From the NCBI GenBank assembly GCA_018435055.1, contig JAHDOA010000018.1:276699-340698 (forward strand): DNA of 64,000 nucleotides. Reading direction: 5' to 3'. The translations under genes were made by a program, and so were the position numbers. Each line of letters starts with the position of its first letter. Positions within the stretch are counted from its first letter, which is position 1. Shown piece after piece: positions 17,512-26,537 of this stretch. This DNA is from Pelotomaculum sp. (GTDB lineage Bacteria > Bacillota > Desulfotomaculia > Desulfotomaculales > Pelotomaculaceae). The notes under the pieces were generated by a model. It was given only the letters and a program-made list of their open reading frames with translations. It made no database searches and was not told the DNA's origin.

Positions 17512-18069
17512 TTAATGGTTTTTGGCCAGAATGCTTTGCAAAGCCCTTGTTGTCAGCGGCGCCCCTTTATCCACGTCGTCCGCTCCGTCCATTTTGCCGA
17601 TATCACCGATGCCCACAATCAATGGTATATCCAGCTTGTCAATAATCTCCACAGTGTCGCCTTTCAGCAAATCGTCCCCGGGCCGTCCCAGCTTATCAAC
17701 CGGTTTTTCAATAATTTCACCGTCCCTGGACACTGACAGATCAACCGTACAGCCGCATGTTTGCGCGGTATTTGAGGCCACCGCCAGGACCCCGAGCACC
17801 TGTATATCCGGGTGCCTGGCGATGTAGGCCATAGCTTTCTCACCGCAACCCGCGCCGTTATATCCCCGGTCATCAAGCATAACTACAACAGGATCTTTCG
17901 GCGCTGTTTTGATTAAATCTACCAGTTCTTGTCCCGATTGAGTGGTCGGGTTGCCTGCTGAGCGGGAAATACAGCGGGCTCCGATATTTCGGGCGGCTGC
18001 CTCAACCGCCCTTTTGGCGATCATGTCACCGTCGGTGACAAGGATTACTTTTCTTTTTTTGGCAGACAT
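17512..18069 (-). CDS. SpoVAE-type stage V sporulation protein (SpoVAEa-like)
   Basis: 185-residue soluble protein. The features KRKVILVTDGD near residues 5-15, SRSAGNPTTQSGQELVDLI near 35-53, DDRGYNGAGCGEKAM and the Gly/Asp-rich C-terminus match the SpoVAEa family, which in Bacillus is a germination protein encoded in the spoVA operon and thought to associate with the spore inner membrane through SpoVA channel partners. Here it stands alone next to the sigF block, without spoVAC/AD/AEb. A possible structured leader lies upstream. Role inferred from family only. Confidence 0.75.
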   Translation of the reverse strand: MSAKKRKVILVTDGDMIAKRAVEAAARNIGARCISRSAGNPTTQSGQELVDLIKTAPKDPVVVMLDDRGYNGAGCGEKAMAYIARHPDIQVLGVLAVASNTAQTCGCTVDLSVSRDGEIIEKPVDKLGRPGDDLLKGDTVEIIDKLDIPLIVGIGDIGKMDGADDVDKGAPLTTRALQSILAKNH

Positions 18070-18079
18070 ATTATACCTA

Positions 18080-18270
18080 TCCCCTCGGCTTGGAGGTCAG
18101 CGCCGTGAGGCAACCGAAAACTACAGCATGTTATCCCTGCGGCGGTGGTAACTCCCCCGGTAAAAGCGCTCAGGATTCTTTTTTGGGACGTTCCGTTGAT
18201 CGCTCCCCGGGCCTGCAGGCGCCCGTTACCGGCCAGGGTTCACCTCATTTTCATTGTTTCCCCGTTTATT
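18080..18270 (-). promoter_or_regulatory. Candidate ydaO-type (c-di-AMP) riboswitch leader
   Basis: The GC-rich leader of the SpoVAE-type gene contains, on the minus strand, CGGGGAAACAAT, then GAGGTGAACCC (18264-18236), and near its 3' end GCGCTGACCTCCAAGCC (18103-18087). These resemble the ydaO landmarks GGGGGAACCA, GGGGUGAAUC and CAGCUAACCUCGUAGGC, in the right order but with a longer variable middle. Match made by eye; a covariance-model search is needed. Alternative: an unrelated structured 5' leader. Confidence 0.35.
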
Positions 18271-18280
18271 CGGTGTTATA

Positions 18281-18305
18281 CAAAAAGGACACCTTACGGT
18301 GCCCC
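18281..18305 (-). terminator. Intrinsic terminator after dodecin
   Basis: Minus-strand stem GGGCACC / GGTGTCC with GTAA loop followed by TTTTTG, 10 bp past the dodecin stop. Confidence 0.75.
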
Positions 18306-18314
18306 GGTGTGTTA

Positions 18315-18506
18315 CTAGGTGTGGGCTATTTTGACATTTGCCTTATATTCAACCAGATGACCGTCTTCAACATTAGCTGTAAAATTTACAATTTCTACGG
18401 CAACAATATTATTCATCGTTTTTGAAGCCTCTGTTATAGCTGATTGGACGGCTCCCTTCCAACTGTCAGCCGAGCCTCCGACCATTTCGGATACTTTAAC
18501 GTGCAC
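18315..18506 (-). CDS. Dodecin flavin-binding protein
   Basis: 63-residue dodecin. The family pattern is clear: VHVKVSEMVGGSADSWKGAV at the N-terminus, with the Trp that stacks on flavin, then AITEASKTMNNIVAVEIVNF and the C-terminal strand GHLVEYKANVKIAHT. Dodecins assemble as dodecamers that store or buffer FMN/FAD. I chose the GTG at 18506, which has a GGGGGG ribosome site seven bases upstream and gives the usual family length; the longer frame to 18569 adds a non-family basic stretch. Single gene with its own terminator. Confidence 0.93.
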   Translation of the reverse strand: MHVKVSEMVGGSADSWKGAVQSAITEASKTMNNIVAVEIVNFTANVEDGHLVEYKANVKIAHT

Positions 18507-18593
18507 AATTTTACCCCCCTTTTTATTTTTGCAATCTGTATTATGTGTAAATAAACGTTTTTTATGCAAACACCTTCATTTACTGGAGCAAAT

Positions 18594-18614
18594 AAAAAAA
18601 GGACCGGCCAGTCC
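18594..18614 (-). terminator. Terminator of the spoIIA operon
   Basis: Palindrome GGACTGGCCGGTCC followed by seven T on the minus strand, 21 bp after the sigF stop. Confidence 0.8.
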
Positions 18615-18635
18615 AAGTAAATTTGACAAACTACA

Positions 18636-19412
18636 CTAAGTATTGCCGCCAAGTAAATCTTTCAGCTTTTTTAAAGCCTGCCTTTCCAGGCGGGAGACCT
18701 GGACCTGTGACAGACCAAGCTTACCGGCGATCTCTGACTGCGTTTTATCCTCAAAAAACCGCCATGATATTATATTTCTGTCACGTTCCGGCAGGTTGTC
18801 CAGGAGTTCTTTGATAGATAAGCTTTCCAGCCACGGCACATCCCCATTTTCATCACCTTTTAACTGATCAAGCAGATAAATCGGATCTCCGTCCTCCTGG
18901 TGCAGCGTTTCATATATAGAAGTTGGAGACTGGGTGGCCTCCATGGCGTTTACAACTTCTTCCCTGGACAAACCTAGTTCAGACGCTACTTCACTTATCG
19001 AAGGCTCCCTGCCCAGGCGCGCTGTCAGCAACTCTCTGATCTGCTGTATCTTATAGGCGGTTTCCTTAACAGAGCGGCTTACTTTAACCGGGCTGTCATC
19101 TCGCAGAAACCTCCTGATCTCACCTACGATCATCGGCACGGCATAGGTCGAAAACTTGACCTCATAACTGAGATCAAATTTATCGATAGCTTTCATCAAG
19201 CCGATACAGCCAATTTGGAATAAATCTTCCAGCTCGTAGCCCCTGTTCTGAAAACGCCGCACGATATTAAACACCAGCTTCAAATTGCAGTTAACCAGTT
19301 TATCCCGGGCAAAACTGTCACCATCTTTTGACCTGATCAGCAATTCGCGTATCTCTTTATCCTTCAATAGCGGAAAGCGGGGCAGGTTCATATCCACCAA
19401 CCTGCTGCTCAT
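18636..19412 (-). CDS. sigF: RNA polymerase sporulation sigma factor F
   Basis: 258 residues with sigma-70 regions 2 to 4. Region 2 contains ELEDLFQIGCIGLMKAIDKFDLSYEVKFSTYAVPMIVGEIRRFLRD-type sequence (about 60-105), region 3 follows, and region 4 ends with KTQSEIAGKLGLSQVQVSRL as the helix-turn-helix. It is the first forespore-specific sigma factor, held inactive by SpoIIAB. Gene order spoIIAA-spoIIAB-sigF is the canonical tricistronic operon, here with 82 bp between spoIIAB and sigF, and a terminator after sigF. Confidence 0.96.
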   Translation of the reverse strand: MSSRLVDMNLPRFPLLKDKEIRELLIRSKDGDSFARDKLVNCNLKLVFNIVRRFQNRGYELEDLFQIGCIGLMKAIDKFDLSYEVKFSTYAVPMIVGEIRRFLRDDSPVKVSRSVKETAYKIQQIRELLTARLGREPSISEVASELGLSREEVVNAMEATQSPTSIYETLHQEDGDPIYLLDQLKGDENGDVPWLESLSIKELLDNLPERDRNIISWRFFEDKTQSEIAGKLGLSQVQVSRLERQALKKLKDLLGGNT

Positions 19413-19494
19413 ATATCCATCTCCTGTCTATGGCCCCAAAAATGCTAAACCTTTTCAATGGGTCCGGCAAATAATGGCTTTTTACACCTGTGAA

Positions 19495-19944
19495 CTATGT
19501 TGCCTCACTGGCCCGGACCATATTGTTGCCAGTGCTTTTGCTCATAATAACCGTGGTGCCGCGGCCCCTTGTTGACTCAACCCGAAAATTTTCCATAAAA
19601 GACTGCATAAAGACAAAACCAAGGCCCAGGCGTTCCGCATCTGTGGAAAACGCCGGCTGGACCGCCTTTTCTATGTCCTCAATACCCTTGCCGTCGTCTT
19701 CCACTCTTATTTCCAGGGTATCCAGCGTCAGCGCGGCATACACCCTGACAAAACGGTCAGGCACATGCTCATAACCATGAATAATTGCATTGCCCACTGC
19801 CTCTGACACGGCCACCTTAATTTCTTCCAGGTCGGCCAGTGTAAAATCAAGCTGGGAAGCAAAAGCGGCTACCGTCACCCGGGCAAAGGCTACATTGGCT
19901 GGTATGCTAAGAAATTCAAGCCTCATCTGGTTTATTAACTGCAT
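19495..19944 (-). CDS. spoIIAB: Anti-sigma F factor, serine kinase SpoIIAB
   Basis: 149-residue GHKL kinase. The N box is EAVGNAIIHGYE (about 48-59), the G1 box is VEDDGKGI (about 82-89), and LGLGFVFMQSF (about 104-114) is the G2 region. It binds and silences SigF and phosphorylates SpoIIAA. ATG at 19944 with a GGGAGG site nine bases away; spoIIAA ends 14 bp upstream, inside the same ribosome-site stretch, so the two are coupled. Confidence 0.96.
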   Translation of the reverse strand: MQLINQMRLEFLSIPANVAFARVTVAAFASQLDFTLADLEEIKVAVSEAVGNAIIHGYEHVPDRFVRVYAALTLDTLEIRVEDDGKGIEDIEKAVQPAFSTDAERLGLGFVFMQSFMENFRVESTRGRGTTVIMSKSTGNNMVRASEAT

Positions 19945-19958
19945 TTAAGTCATCCTCC

Positions 19959-20297
19959 CTACCCAATCTTCTCCAGCGCCTCGTTCTCATTTGGATACTC
20001 ATTCATGATCCGCAGCAGTCCTGACAGATCGAGGACCTTTCTTACCTGGGGCTGCGGCGCCACAATAAATACTTTTCCACCATTTTTGGACACCCGGTTA
20101 TAGCGCCCCAGGAGCACACCCAACCCTGAGCTGTCTACAAAAGAAACCTTTGTCAGGTTGATAACCAGATTCTTTGCCTTCCCCTTTTCAATGGTCTCAT
20201 CCAGAGCCCTCCTGAAGCGGTCGGCCACTCCCAGATCAAGTTCCCCGTTAGGCCTTACAAACAGGGTGTCCTTTTTAATTTCAATGTCCAGAAGCAC
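19959..20297 (-). CDS. spoIIAA: Anti-anti-sigma factor SpoIIAA
   Basis: 112-residue STAS-domain protein. The conserved phosphorylation loop is FVDSSGLGVLLGRY (about 52-65), with the serine that SpoIIAB phosphorylates and SpoIIE dephosphorylates. I prefer the GTG at 20297, which has a textbook AGGAGG site six bases upstream; the longer TTG frame to 20327 has no site and adds ten basic residues outside the family. First gene of the spoIIA operon; it frees SigF by capturing SpoIIAB in the forespore. Confidence 0.95.
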   Translation of the reverse strand: MLLDIEIKKDTLFVRPNGELDLGVADRFRRALDETIEKGKAKNLVINLTKVSFVDSSGLGVLLGRYNRVSKNGGKVFIVAPQPQVRKVLDLSGLLRIMNEYPNENEALEKIG

Positions 20298-20389
20298 AGG
20301 ACTCCTCCTTTTCTTCCCGTCAATCAACTGTACTGTATTATTGCCCTTTTGCTAAATCTTACCAAAAATATTTTTAAAAGGCAAGCAGT

Positions 20390-20418
20390 ATAAAACGGGC
20401 CTTTTCACAAGACCCGTT
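20390..20418 (-). terminator. Intrinsic terminator after dacF
   Basis: Minus-strand stem AACGGGTC / GGCCCGTT with an A-rich loop and TTATAC tail, between the dacF stop and spoIIAA. Confidence 0.6.
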
Positions 20419-20500
20419 CCCCTGGATTTTGAGATTCCTCTGTTCCTTCTAATCAGGATATGCAAGTGAAGCCGCACCTGCATTACCCACATCTTACATC

Positions 20501-21685
20501 TCAATAAACGCTGTCTAAAAATTTCCTCATCTGCTGGCCCAGCGACGCCTTTGGTATGTCTGCCCCGGCCACCAGTTTTACCCGCAATGCCTCCTGCCCA
20601 TTTTTGGTGACAACATATGATCCAACTTCCTGACCTTTTTGCACCGGCGCGTTGATGCTGCCTGGCAGTTCCATGCCAGTTTCAAATCCTTTTTCCTCAC
20701 CTTTTGGCACAACCACGCTAATCTTATCCAGGGCTAAAACTTCCACCTGTTCGGATTGTCCTTTGCTCACCCTGAGTTGCCCGACTACCTCCCCCTGTTC
20801 AGCAAAATTTACAGACTTATACCTGGCAAAACCATAGTCGAAAATTTTCATTGATTCACTAAAGTGACTTTTCACTTGTTCAGTACCGAGGACCACGCAG
20901 ATAAACCTGAGGCCATTTCTCTCCGCTGACGAGGCCAGGCAGTATTTGGCCGCCTCCGTCCAGCCGGTTTTGCCGGCGTCAGCCCCATCATACCACCAGA
21001 GAAGTTTATTTGTATTCCAGAGCTTGAAGGCGCCGCCCCGCAGGTCATATTCCTGCATGGCGCTTATCTTTTTGAAAAGCGGGTTTTTCAGGCCTTCTTT
21101 TAAAATTTGCGCCAGGTCATAGGCGCTGGTGTAATGGTTATCTGCGGTAAGCCCATGGCAGTTAACAAAGTTTGTATTTTGCAATCCAAGGGACCTGGCC
21201 CGTTCATTCATGTTTTCGACAAAGGCCTCTTCAGAACCCGAGATATGTTCGGCAACAGCCACACTGGCGTCATTGGCGGACTGCAACCCAATGGCCGTAA
21301 GCAGATCCCACAGGCTCATCTCTTCTTCAGGTTCAAGGTAAATCTGTGAGCCACCCATTTCCCAGGCGTTTTCGCTGGTAACTACGTTATCATTTAGCTT
21401 AAAATCCCCCTTTTCCACAGCTTCGGTAGCCAGTAAAAGGGTCATCAGCTTGGTTACGCTGGCCATGGGCAGCCTCTTGTCCTTTTCTTTTTCGTAAACA
21501 ATTACGCCTGTTAGCGGTTCTAATAGCACTGCCGCTTCAGCGGTAGTTTCCAAACCTGCCGGCGCAGTCCCACTGACGGCGGGTTTTTCCTTTGGCGCTT
21601 CCGGCGCCGCCCATGCCGCCCGGGCTATGGCCATACTGAAAACCAGAGCTGCAACCAATACGATAACCAACCGTTTTTTACTCAA
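20501..21685 (-). CDS. dacF: D-alanyl-D-alanine carboxypeptidase (PBP5/DacF type)
   Basis: 394-residue penicillin-binding carboxypeptidase that trims pentapeptide side chains of peptidoglycan. An N-terminal signal sequence (about 1-27, cleavage near AWA) is followed by the serine-peptidase domain: S76-V-T-K79, S136-A-N138 and K239-T-G241 are the three active-site motifs. A C-terminal beta-sandwich domain from about 290 and a final amphipathic stretch follow. It lies just upstream of spoIIAA, the position of dacF in B. subtilis, where it helps set spore-cortex crosslinking. Confidence 0.93.
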   Translation of the reverse strand: MSKKRLVIVLVAALVFSMAIARAAWAAPEAPKEKPAVSGTAPAGLETTAEAAVLLEPLTGVIVYEKEKDKRLPMASVTKLMTLLLATEAVEKGDFKLNDNVVTSENAWEMGGSQIYLEPEEEMSLWDLLTAIGLQSANDASVAVAEHISGSEEAFVENMNERARSLGLQNTNFVNCHGLTADNHYTSAYDLAQILKEGLKNPLFKKISAMQEYDLRGGAFKLWNTNKLLWWYDGADAGKTGWTEAAKYCLASSAERNGLRFICVVLGTEQVKSHFSESMKIFDYGFARYKSVNFAEQGEVVGQLRVSKGQSEQVEVLALDKISVVVPKGEEKGFETGMELPGSINAPVQKGQEVGSYVVTKNGQEALRVKLVAGADIPKASLGQQMRKFLDSVY

Positions 21686-21762
21686 ATAGTTTACCTCCTC
21701 CTGTCTTCTTGGTCATTTTCTATTATGTTTACAATAATTAAAGTTATACACTTAAAGTGATT

Positions 21763-21796
21763 TAAACAGAGAAGGAACCAAGCGGTCCCTTCTCTG
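21763..21796 (-). terminator. Intrinsic terminator after pdp
   Basis: Perfect 9-bp stem CAGAGAAGG / CCTTCTCTG (21767-21775, 21788-21796) followed on the minus strand by TTTAAAT. It separates deoB-pdp from dacF. Confidence 0.7.
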
Positions 21797-21845
21797 TTTC
21801 CCTATATACTCTCCCCCCAAAGCCATATTTTCATGAGTCCTGCCT

Positions 21846-23159
21846 TTATAGCTCCCCCGGTATTGAACCCAGTATAAGCCGTACAGGCTCTGGTTTGTTA
21901 TCACCAATTTGATAGGCGCTCCAGACATGCTCCTTGACCTGGTCCAGCCGCTCTGTGCCGTTGGCGTGTATCAGCGCCAGGGTTTCCCCTGACTTTACAG
22001 CATCGCCCACCTTTTTTTGCAATATGATACCGGCAGATGGATCGATCTGTGATTCTTTATTCTCCCTGCCGGCGCCCAGCAACATGGCTGAGTGACCAAT
22101 AATCGCCGCATTAATCGCCTTGATATAACCCGAAGCAGACGCGGGAACGGCTACAGTTAATTTAGCCGCCGGCAGCACACCGTCCCGCCGGGCTACCTGC
22201 GGGTCACCGCCCTGGGCGGAAATAAACTCGATAAATTTATTAAGAGCCCGGCCGCTTTTCAGCAGATCAAGCAGTTTTCTTTTTCCGCCCTGGACGTTAT
22301 CCACCATTCCCGCCAGCAACAGCATAGTCGCCCCCAGTTCCAGGCAGATTTCCAACAGGTCCGGAGGTCCTTGACCTTTCAATGTATCTATTGCCTCTTG
22401 CACTTCCAGGGCATTGCCGACGGCATAACCCAGAGGCTGATTCATATCTGTAATTACGGCAACGGTCCGCCGTCCTGCCCGGCTGCCGATATCAACCATG
22501 GTCAGGGCTAGTTTTAAAGCGCTTTGTTTATCCCGCATAAAAGCGCCGCTGCCCACTTTGACATCAAGGACAATCGCATCGGCGCCGGAAGCAATTTTTT
22601 TACTCATTATACTGCTGGCTATAAGAGGGATGCTGTCTACAGTAGCAGTAACGTCCCTGAGGGCGTAAAGCTTTTTGTCCGCCGGCGCCAACAGGCCGGT
22701 AGGCGCCGCCACTGCGGCGCCTACCCTGCGGACCTGGGCGATAAACCGGGCAGGCGAAAGAACAGCTTTAAAGCCGGGTATGGATTCCAGCTTGTCTATC
22801 GTACCGCCTGTATGACCGAGGCCGCGTCCGGACATCTTGGCCACCGGCGCCCCCGCCGCCGCCACCAGTGGTACCAGTACCAGGGTGGTTTTGTCTCCCA
22901 CACCCCCGGTGCTGTGCTTGTCCACCTTGACACCGGGGATAGCGGAAAGGTCTGCCTGCTCTCCCGAGTCGCAGATTGCCATAGTAAGATCAGCGGTCTC
23001 CCTCTCATTCAGACCGCGAAAATATATGGCCATAAGCAGGGCGGACACCTGGTAATCCTGGATACCACCACCCATGTAACCGTTTACAAAATACTGAATT
23101 TCTGCAGTGGTTAACTCCCGTCCATCTTTCTTTTTTTGGATTATATCGTACATGCGCAT
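21846..23159 (-). CDS. pdp: Pyrimidine-nucleoside phosphorylase
   Basis: 437 residues of the thymidine/pyrimidine phosphorylase family, cleaving uridine, thymidine or deoxyuridine with phosphate. Seen: KKKDGRELTTAEI at the N-terminus, KHSTGGVGDKTTL phosphate-binding loop (about 80-92), SGRGLGHTGGTIDKLESIPG (about 109-128) and a C-terminal alpha/beta domain with VKSGETLALIHANG. The ribose-1-phosphate product feeds the phosphopentomutase encoded directly upstream (35 bp), so the two form a nucleoside-salvage operon. Confidence 0.94.
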   Translation of the reverse strand: MRMYDIIQKKKDGRELTTAEIQYFVNGYMGGGIQDYQVSALLMAIYFRGLNERETADLTMAICDSGEQADLSAIPGVKVDKHSTGGVGDKTTLVLVPLVAAAGAPVAKMSGRGLGHTGGTIDKLESIPGFKAVLSPARFIAQVRRVGAAVAAPTGLLAPADKKLYALRDVTATVDSIPLIASSIMSKKIASGADAIVLDVKVGSGAFMRDKQSALKLALTMVDIGSRAGRRTVAVITDMNQPLGYAVGNALEVQEAIDTLKGQGPPDLLEICLELGATMLLLAGMVDNVQGGKRKLLDLLKSGRALNKFIEFISAQGGDPQVARRDGVLPAAKLTVAVPASASGYIKAINAAIIGHSAMLLGAGRENKESQIDPSAGIILQKKVGDAVKSGETLALIHANGTERLDQVKEHVWSAYQIGDNKPEPVRLILGSIPGEL

Positions 23160-23194
23160 TTTGTCATATTCCCTTTTAGCTGGACTGCCGTCAA

Positions 23195-24367
23195 TTATCC
23201 CTTATACACCTGTTTCCAGAAGCTCTTTCCCACTTCGAACTGCAGGCCGAAAATTTCCGCGACTGTTGCTGCTATATCGGCAAAGGTCTCTCTCACACCA
23301 AGGTTTACCCCGCCTAAAACCTGCCTGCCGTATATCAGCAGGGGAACATATTCCCGGGAATGATCTGTAGAGTAAGTTGTGGGATCACAGCCGTGATCGG
23401 CGGTAATTATTAATACATCGTCTTCTTTCAGCGCGTTAAGAAGCTGGGGAAACCAGCGGTCAAACTCCTCGAGGGCGTCACCGTAACCGCGAGGGTTGTT
23501 GCGGTGACCGTACAGCATATCAAAGTCAACCAGGTTGGTAAAGACCAGACCGCTGATGTCGGATTTTATCAATTGCAAAGACTTATCCATGCCCTCGTTG
23601 TTGCCCCTGGTTAATACGGAGTTTGTTACACCCTGCCCGTCAAATATATCTTTTATTTTACCCACAGCGGTAACTTGCACGCCGTTTTCCACCAGCAAAT
23701 CCAACAGTGTGGGGCCTGTTGGTTTAAGGGAAAAGTCGTGCCTGTTCACTGTGCGGCGAAAGCGCCCCGGCTCTCCTGTAAAAGGCCTGGCGATTACCCG
23801 CCCTACAGCATGCTCGCCGGTCAGCATTTCCCTGGCTATCCGGCAGATCCTGTACAATTCTTCCAGCGGGATTATCTCTTCGTGCGCGGCCACCTGGAAT
23901 ACGCTGTCGGCGGATGTGTATACGATGGGAAAACCTGTCGCCATGTGTTCCGCGCCAAGCTCCTCAATTATAGCGGTACCGGAAGCGGCCTTATTGCCAA
24001 GCGCCTTGCGGCCTATTTTTTCTTCGTAAGATTTTATCAAGCCGGCGGGAAAACCAGCGGGATAAACCGGGAAAGGCTTTTCCATGATTATGCCGGCCAT
24101 CTCCCAGTGGCCGGTGGTGGTGTCCTTACCAGCAGACTTTTCAGCCATGCGTCCGTATGAAGCTGCCGGATCGTCCGCCGGCGGCACACCTTCTATGTGG
24201 ATTATGTTCCCAAGGCCGAGCCGGCCGAGGTTGGGCATATTAAGCCCGCCCACAGCGCGCGATATATTGCCCAGGGTGTTGCTGCCGCTGTCTCCGTAAT
24301 CTCCCGCATCCGGCAATTCACCCACACCGACGCTGTCAAGCACAAACAATGCTACTCTGTTTATCAT
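23195..24367 (-). CDS. deoB: Phosphopentomutase
   Basis: 390 residues of the alkaline-phosphatase superfamily. Metal-binding motifs: [16 protein letters not shown] (about 11-26), the phosphothreonine region [12 protein letters not shown] (about 78-89), and the C-terminal [21 protein letters not shown] (about 316-336). It interconverts (deoxy)ribose 1- and 5-phosphate. Order xerD-deoB-pdp-dacF-spoIIA is the familiar arrangement of spore formers. Confidence 0.95.
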   Translation of the reverse strand: MINRVALFVLDSVGVGELPDAGDYGDSGSNTLGNISRAVGGLNMPNLGRLGLGNIIHIEGVPPADDPAASYGRMAEKSAGKDTTTGHWEMAGIIMEKPFPVYPAGFPAGLIKSYEEKIGRKALGNKAASGTAIIEELGAEHMATGFPIVYTSADSVFQVAAHEEIIPLEELYRICRIAREMLTGEHAVGRVIARPFTGEPGRFRRTVNRHDFSLKPTGPTLLDLLVENGVQVTAVGKIKDIFDGQGVTNSVLTRGNNEGMDKSLQLIKSDISGLVFTNLVDFDMLYGHRNNPRGYGDALEEFDRWFPQLLNALKEDDVLIITADHGCDPTTYSTDHSREYVPLLIYGRQVLGGVNLGVRETFADIAATVAEIFGLQFEVGKSFWKQVYKG

Positions 24368-24389
24368 ACTGCGCTTCCTTCCAAAATCA

Positions 24390-24416
24390 TGTCAAGGGGA
24401 CGGTTCTCCTGACACG
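24390..24416. repeat. TGTCAGGAGAACCGTCCCC-type palindrome
   Basis: Imperfect inverted repeat TGTCAAGGGGACGG / TCTCCTGACAC just upstream of deoB. It is of the TGTCAGGAGAACCGTCCCCTTGACA kind known as a dispersed element in clostridial genomes, and a near relative (AAGGGGACG...TTGTCTC) occurs at 16328-16360. Confidence 0.6.
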
Positions 24417-24448
24417 GTTTAATAAATAATAAATTAGGATTACCAGAA

Positions 24449-24487
24449 TTCTCACGTCCCACGTCCCACTTCTCACGTCTCATATCA
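24449..24487 (-). repeat. Degenerate 7-bp tandem repeat at the xerD stop
   Basis: Five contiguous units on the plus strand: TTCTCAC, GTCCCAC, GTCCCAC, TTCTCAC, GTCTCAT (24449-24483), ending against the xerD stop codon (24485-24487). The unit and the preceding GGATTACC-like flank match the array at 16395-16447 (GGAATACC flank), so both are copies of one element that sits at 3' ends of genes. Confidence 0.78.
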
Positions 24488-25369
24488 GGCTCTGGGGTGG
24501 GTCCGGTCATATATCTCTTTCAGTTTATTCCTGGTGAGGTGAGTGTAAATCTGGGTTGTGCTGATGTCGGCATGACCCAGCATTGCCTGCACCGATCGTA
24601 TGTCAGCGCCGTTCTCCAGCAGGTGTGTGGCAAAAGAATGCCTGATGATGTGAGGAGTTACTTCTTTTGTTATTCCCGCCTGGCCGGCGTACTTTTTAAT
24701 GATTTTCCAGAAACCCTGCCTGGTTAGCCTTCTGCCGTGCTGGTTTACAAAAAACGACGGGTTATTCTCCCTGATTAGTTTGTGCCTGCCCCCAGTCAGG
24801 TATTCCCGCAGATAACGGGCGGCTATATCACCTATTGGTACAATCCGTTCCTTTTCGCCTTTACCGAAACAGCGGATAAAACCGTTGTCGATATGGACCT
24901 GGTCCAAATTCAGAGAAACCAGTTCGGAAACCCTGATCCCGGTAGCATATAGGAGCTCGAGCATGGCTTTATCCCTTAGACCCGCCGGCTCTTCGGTTCG
25001 TGGCTGTCCAAGCAGCAGGTCCACTTCTTCGGCTGTGAGCACCCTGGGCAGTTTTTGGGGCAGTTTGGGTGATTCCAGATCCGCGGTCGGATCCTGGAGC
25101 ATCATCCCCTCACTAACCAGGAATTTATAAAATGACCGCAGGGACGCCAGGTGGCGGGATACTGTGGCGGAAGAGCGCCCGTTTATTTGAAGCGTGTATA
25201 TATACGCCATGACCGTGTCTTTGTCTGCTTTAGCGAGACATTCCACTTTCCGCTTGCGCAAATATGCAAGGTAAGCGGCCAGGTCCGCGCGGTAGGATAC
25301 CAGGGTGTTTTCAGACAGACTCCGCTCAACTGCAAGGTAATATAAAAACTCATCCAGATATCTTTCCAT
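24485..25369 (-). CDS. xerD: Tyrosine recombinase XerD
   Basis: 294-residue site-specific recombinase. N-terminal SAM-like DNA-binding domain (about 1-90), catalytic domain with the full set R146, K170, H240, R243, H266 and nucleophile Y275. Together with a XerC-like partner or alone it resolves chromosome dimers at dif near the end of replication. The length and the chromosomal position upstream of deoB are those of housekeeping XerD rather than of a phage integrase. Confidence 0.93.
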   Translation of the reverse strand: MERYLDEFLYYLAVERSLSENTLVSYRADLAAYLAYLRKRKVECLAKADKDTVMAYIYTLQINGRSSATVSRHLASLRSFYKFLVSEGMMLQDPTADLESPKLPQKLPRVLTAEEVDLLLGQPRTEEPAGLRDKAMLELLYATGIRVSELVSLNLDQVHIDNGFIRCFGKGEKERIVPIGDIAARYLREYLTGGRHKLIRENNPSFFVNQHGRRLTRQGFWKIIKKYAGQAGITKEVTPHIIRHSFATHLLENGADIRSVQAMLGHADISTTQIYTHLTRNKLKEIYDRTHPRA

Positions 25370-25474
25370 TTCCTTACCTCTACAAAATAAAAAAGTAGAG
25401 CCCTTAAATAGTCTCTATTTCCACACCGGCCAAAAGATTCCTTTTAAAACAAATAACTCATTCGGAATAATAAT

Positions 25475-25640
25475 GTGAACCACCCCTCCCTTCGCTAACG
25501 CTCAGGAAGGGGCTTCCGGAAGCATAGGCGAAGTTTAGAGCTTCCTGGTTCATCGTAGGCCCCCAAGCAGCCTAGCTCCCCAGGCATCAACTGCCGTTCC
25601 GGCAGCAGTTTATTTATGAAGCCCTTTTCAGGATATTGAC
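25475..25640 (-). ncRNA. Candidate omega RNA (reRNA) at the right end of the IS
   Basis: The 3' tail of tnpB and the right end form a GC-rich structured stretch on the minus strand: CTGCCGGAACGGCAG hairpin (25586-25600), GGAGCTAGGCTGC and GGGCCTACGATGAACCAGG, then the terminal hairpin and GGTTCAC. TnpB guide RNAs come from exactly this position in related elements. With tnpB broken, it may be a relic or act in trans with TnpB from other copies. Inference from family organisation. Confidence 0.45.
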
Positions 25641-26537
25641 TGCTGCGTTGTGGTCGCGATCGATAACGAGGCCACAGTTTTTGCAAATATGTGTCCTTAC
25701 CGACAGGTCTTTTTTCACGATAAAACTACACCTGCTGCATTCCTGCGTCGTCCCGTGAGGTGAAACTTTCTCTACTGTTCTACCGGCGCTTTCAGCCTTG
25801 TAAGTCAGCATTGAAATAAATTCACCCCACCCGGCGTCGGATATACTCTTTGCTAAACGGTGGTTTTTGAGCATGTTGGAAATTTTGCAAATCTTCTACA
25901 ACGATTTTGTCGTATTTTTTGACAAGCTCGGCGGACACCTTGTGGTGAAAGTCCCTACGTTGGTTCTTGACTTTTTCGTGCTGTCTGGCCAGTTTTAACC
26001 TAGCCTTAGTCCGGTTTTTAGAGCCTTTCTTTTTGCGGGCTAAACTTCTTTGCAGGGTTTTGAGTTTCTTCTCAATTTTTCGCAGATGTTTCGGGTTAGC
26101 GATTTCCTCACCATTAGACAGCACGGCAAATTCTTTAATTCCAACGTCTATACCAATAGACTGTTCGGACGGCGGGTACAACACGGGGGAAATTTCCACA
26201 GCTAGTATCGCATACCATTTTCCGGATTGCTCTTTCTTGATGGTACAGGTTTTAACTGTACCAAGGATTTCCCGGTGCAGTTTAATCTTTACTAGACCGA
26301 TTTTAGATAGCTTTAGTTTACCATTAACAAGCGATGCGCCCAGACCATCCCCAAATTGGGTATAGGTAATAGAATTGTACCGACCTAAACCTTTATACCT
26401 GGGATAACCGGGCTTTTCACTGGTTTTTGCGGTCGGCTAAAGCAGAATTATAGATAATCCGGCAGGATCTCCAGCCAGTTTTTTAATTTGCGTTCCTGCT
26501 TTTTGTTGGGATATATGCGAAACTTGTAGTTACGCAT
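25614..26537 (-). pseudogene. tnpB: Decayed tnpB (RuvC-like RNA-guided nuclease)
   Basis: The coding line can be followed but is broken. It starts at ATG 26537 (MRNYKFRIYPNKKQ...), shifts frame near 26450, lacks about 50 residues between YNSALADRKN and KPGYPRYKGLG, continues with the RuvC I region IGIDVGIKEFAVLSNG and VVEDL, then shifts frame again at about 25870. The last part carries the zinc finger CSRC...CKNC (C-x2-C at both halves) and the Ruv[15 protein letters not shown]. At least two frameshifts and a deletion mean no functional TnpB. Confidence 0.88.
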
